32,627 nt of DNA, from assembly GCA_003646025.1 (NCBI GenBank), contig QNDR01000017.1:1-32627 (forward strand). Reading direction: 5' to 3'. The DNA is from Candidatus Fermentibacterota bacterium. Lineage in GTDB: Bacteria > Fermentibacterota > Fermentibacteria > Fermentibacterales > JCC-6. This document shows, piece after piece, positions 31,402-32,627 of the stretch. Numbering within the stretch: position 1 is the first letter of the stretch; the number at the start of each line of letters is the position of its first letter. The notes beneath the pieces are model-generated. The model was given only the letters and a program-made list of their open reading frames with translations. It searched no databases and was not told where the DNA came from. The position numbers and the translations under genes were made by a program.

Positions 31402-32627
31402 TCAGCCTCTGGAAAACACAGAGGTGAAAAAGGCGCGGGCATCATGCCACAGACCCTTTACTCCATGGAGTTTCAGATGCTTCCAGAAAACAGAAGGTAT
31501 CCTGGTGAAGGGTTTTCTCAACAGGTAGGTTCTCCCTATGGTCCCCTGTGCCCAGTCGCGGAGCTCTGTGAGTTCTCTGTTTGAAAAATCCGTGAGATTG
31601 ACCAGCAGCTCATCTGCTGCGTTCATCTTCATGAGGAATTCTTCAACATCATCTATGAGCCCCTTTTCAAGGGCAGTGTTGTAGATCGCCGTTCCGGGAT
31701 AAGGGGTAACAAACAACATTGGAGCCGTTATATCCGCCTGTTTGCAGAACTTCACAGTCTGCTTTACCGTCTCTCGGGTTTCTCCGAACATCCCGATGAT
31801 AAAACTTCCCTCAGCATGTATTCCAACCGATTCCGTAAGCTTTACGGCATCAAGACACTGCTGTGCAGTAACTCCTCTTCTCATGTTTTCCAGCATCCAG
31901 TCGCTCCCGGATTCAATCCCGTAAGAGATCCAGTCACACCCGGCATCTTTCATGGTTTCAAGCATCTCCCTGTCCACGGTGTTTACCCTGCCCAGACATG
32001 ACCACCTGATACCTGGAAGCTTCTGCTTCATCAGCTTACAGACCTCCATAACAAACTTTCTGTCACTTGTAAAAAGATCGTCAGGAAAACCAGTGTAGTG
32101 TATGTCATACCTTTTAACAAGCTCTTCCAGCTCTGTTACAATCGCTTCTGGAGATCTCCTTCTTACACTCCTGCCATAGATTCTGTAGCAGTACACGCAG
32201 TTGAAAGGACAACCTCTGCTGGCAAGAGTTTCAAGATGCCTTACTTTTTTCTGCCTGTGGTCAATGCTGGATACATAGTTCTCTATAGGAAACAGATCCC
32301 ACGCAGGCCAGGGAAGTGAGTCGAGGTCTGCTATTGGCTCACGTGGCCGTGACTTCTGAAGAATTCCTTCGCTGTCCAGCCAGGCCAGACCGGAAACCTG
32401 CTTCCAGTCGGTTCCTCTTTCCACAGCATCTGCAAGCTCTACCGCTGTTATCTCGCCTTCTCCCAGTACCACGCAGTCAAGTTCGCATGATTTGAGGTAA
32501 ACCTCAGGAACTGTAGAGACACCACTGTTTCCCGCAGTTGTAAAAACTCCCGGCAGCCTGCTTCTCACAAGTTTCGTAAGTTCTTTCACATACCGGAATC
32601 GAGTTACCATTCCGCCAAATGCCACCA
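31402..32627 (-). CDS. B12-binding-type radical SAM protein, copy 1 (5' end cut by window edge)
   Basis: The reading frame runs off the right edge, so the true N terminus is missing. The track's GTG start at 32625 lies mid-domain. What is visible is the second half of a cobalamin-binding-like domain (AFGGMVTRFRYVKELTKLV, VVLGEGE), then the radical SAM core with CPFNCVYC near residue 140, FPDDLFTSD, WISYGIESGSDWML and AEGSFIIGMFGET. The C-terminal region is helical and basic. It belongs to the same class as the proteins at 24283 and 28716. It lies two bases upstream of the GT39 gene and is part of the same operon, which continues beyond the window. Confidence 0.88.
   Translation of the reverse strand, partial: VAFGGMVTRFRYVKELTKLVRSRLPGVFTTAGNSGVSTVPEVYLKSCELDCVVLGEGEITAVELADAVERGTDWKQVSGLAWLDSEGILQKSRPREPIADLDSLPWPAWDLFPIENYVSSIDHRQKKVRHLETLASRGCPFNCVYCYRIYGRSVRRRSPEAIVTELEELVKRYDIHYTGFPDDLFTSDRKFVMEVCKLMKQKLPGIRWSCLGRVNTVDREMLETMKDAGCDWISYGIESGSDWMLENMRRGVTAQQCLDAVKLTESVGIHAEGSFIIGMFGETRETVKQTVKFCKQADITAPMLFVTPYPGTAIYNTALEKGLIDDVEEFLMKMNAADELLVNLTDFSNRELTELRDWAQGTIGRTYLLRKPFTRIPSVFWKHLKLHGVKGLWHDARAFFTSVFSRG

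Overview
This window reads as a stretch of chromosome from a diderm (Gram-negative-type) bacterium, probably an uncultivated lineage. Evidence for two membranes is an LptE-like lipoprotein, an ADP-heptose-type glycosyltransferase, two predicted outer-membrane barrels and an O-antigen-ligase-type protein. The many secreted or membrane proteins without familiar names, and the frequent GTG, TTG and apparent CTG starts, suggest a poorly sampled phylum. A candidate phylum near the FCB group (for example Fermentibacteria-like) is a guess only. Every convincing gene lies on the minus strand. No tRNA, rRNA, CRISPR array or intact insertion sequence was seen.

Read in transcription order (right to left) there are three blocks. 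Block 1 (32627 to 14685) is one tightly overlapping envelope-glycan operon: three cobalamin-binding-type radical SAM proteins, two GT39/ArnT-like membrane glycosyltransferases, a YdjC/ChbG-type deacetylase, a GT9 heptosyltransferase-like enzyme, a GT2 enzyme, a polyprenyl glycosylphosphotransferase, two outer-membrane-type proteins, a small CBM48 lipoprotein, an orphan MalK-type ATPase, a WecA-like transferase and a 957-residue O-antigen ligase with a TPR-like tail. It ends at a strong intrinsic terminator (14614-14636).

Block 2 (14571 to 6088) is the conserved translation/RNA operon rimP-nusA-infB-rbfA-truB-ribF-rpsO-pnp, closed by a second intrinsic terminator (6052-6078). Block 3 (6035 to 457) holds dut, lptE, two small membrane proteins, an M19 dipeptidase, a DUF5683-like secreted protein, a zinc-ribbon membrane protein, apbE, an AmmeMemoRadiSam-type radical SAM gene and a NusG domain II protein. 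Positions 1-456 contain no gene that can be supported.

The most interesting part is block 1. The combination GT2 + YdjC deacetylase + B12-type radical SAM recalls the hopanoid-decorating trio HpnI-HpnK-HpnJ, but it sits inside a polysaccharide/lipid-glycan operon and no hopene cyclase is visible. It may encode an unusual radical-SAM-tailored lipid-linked glycan. Gene junctions also show the four-base NTGA stop/start overlap with all four possible NTG codons, including two apparent CTG starts.
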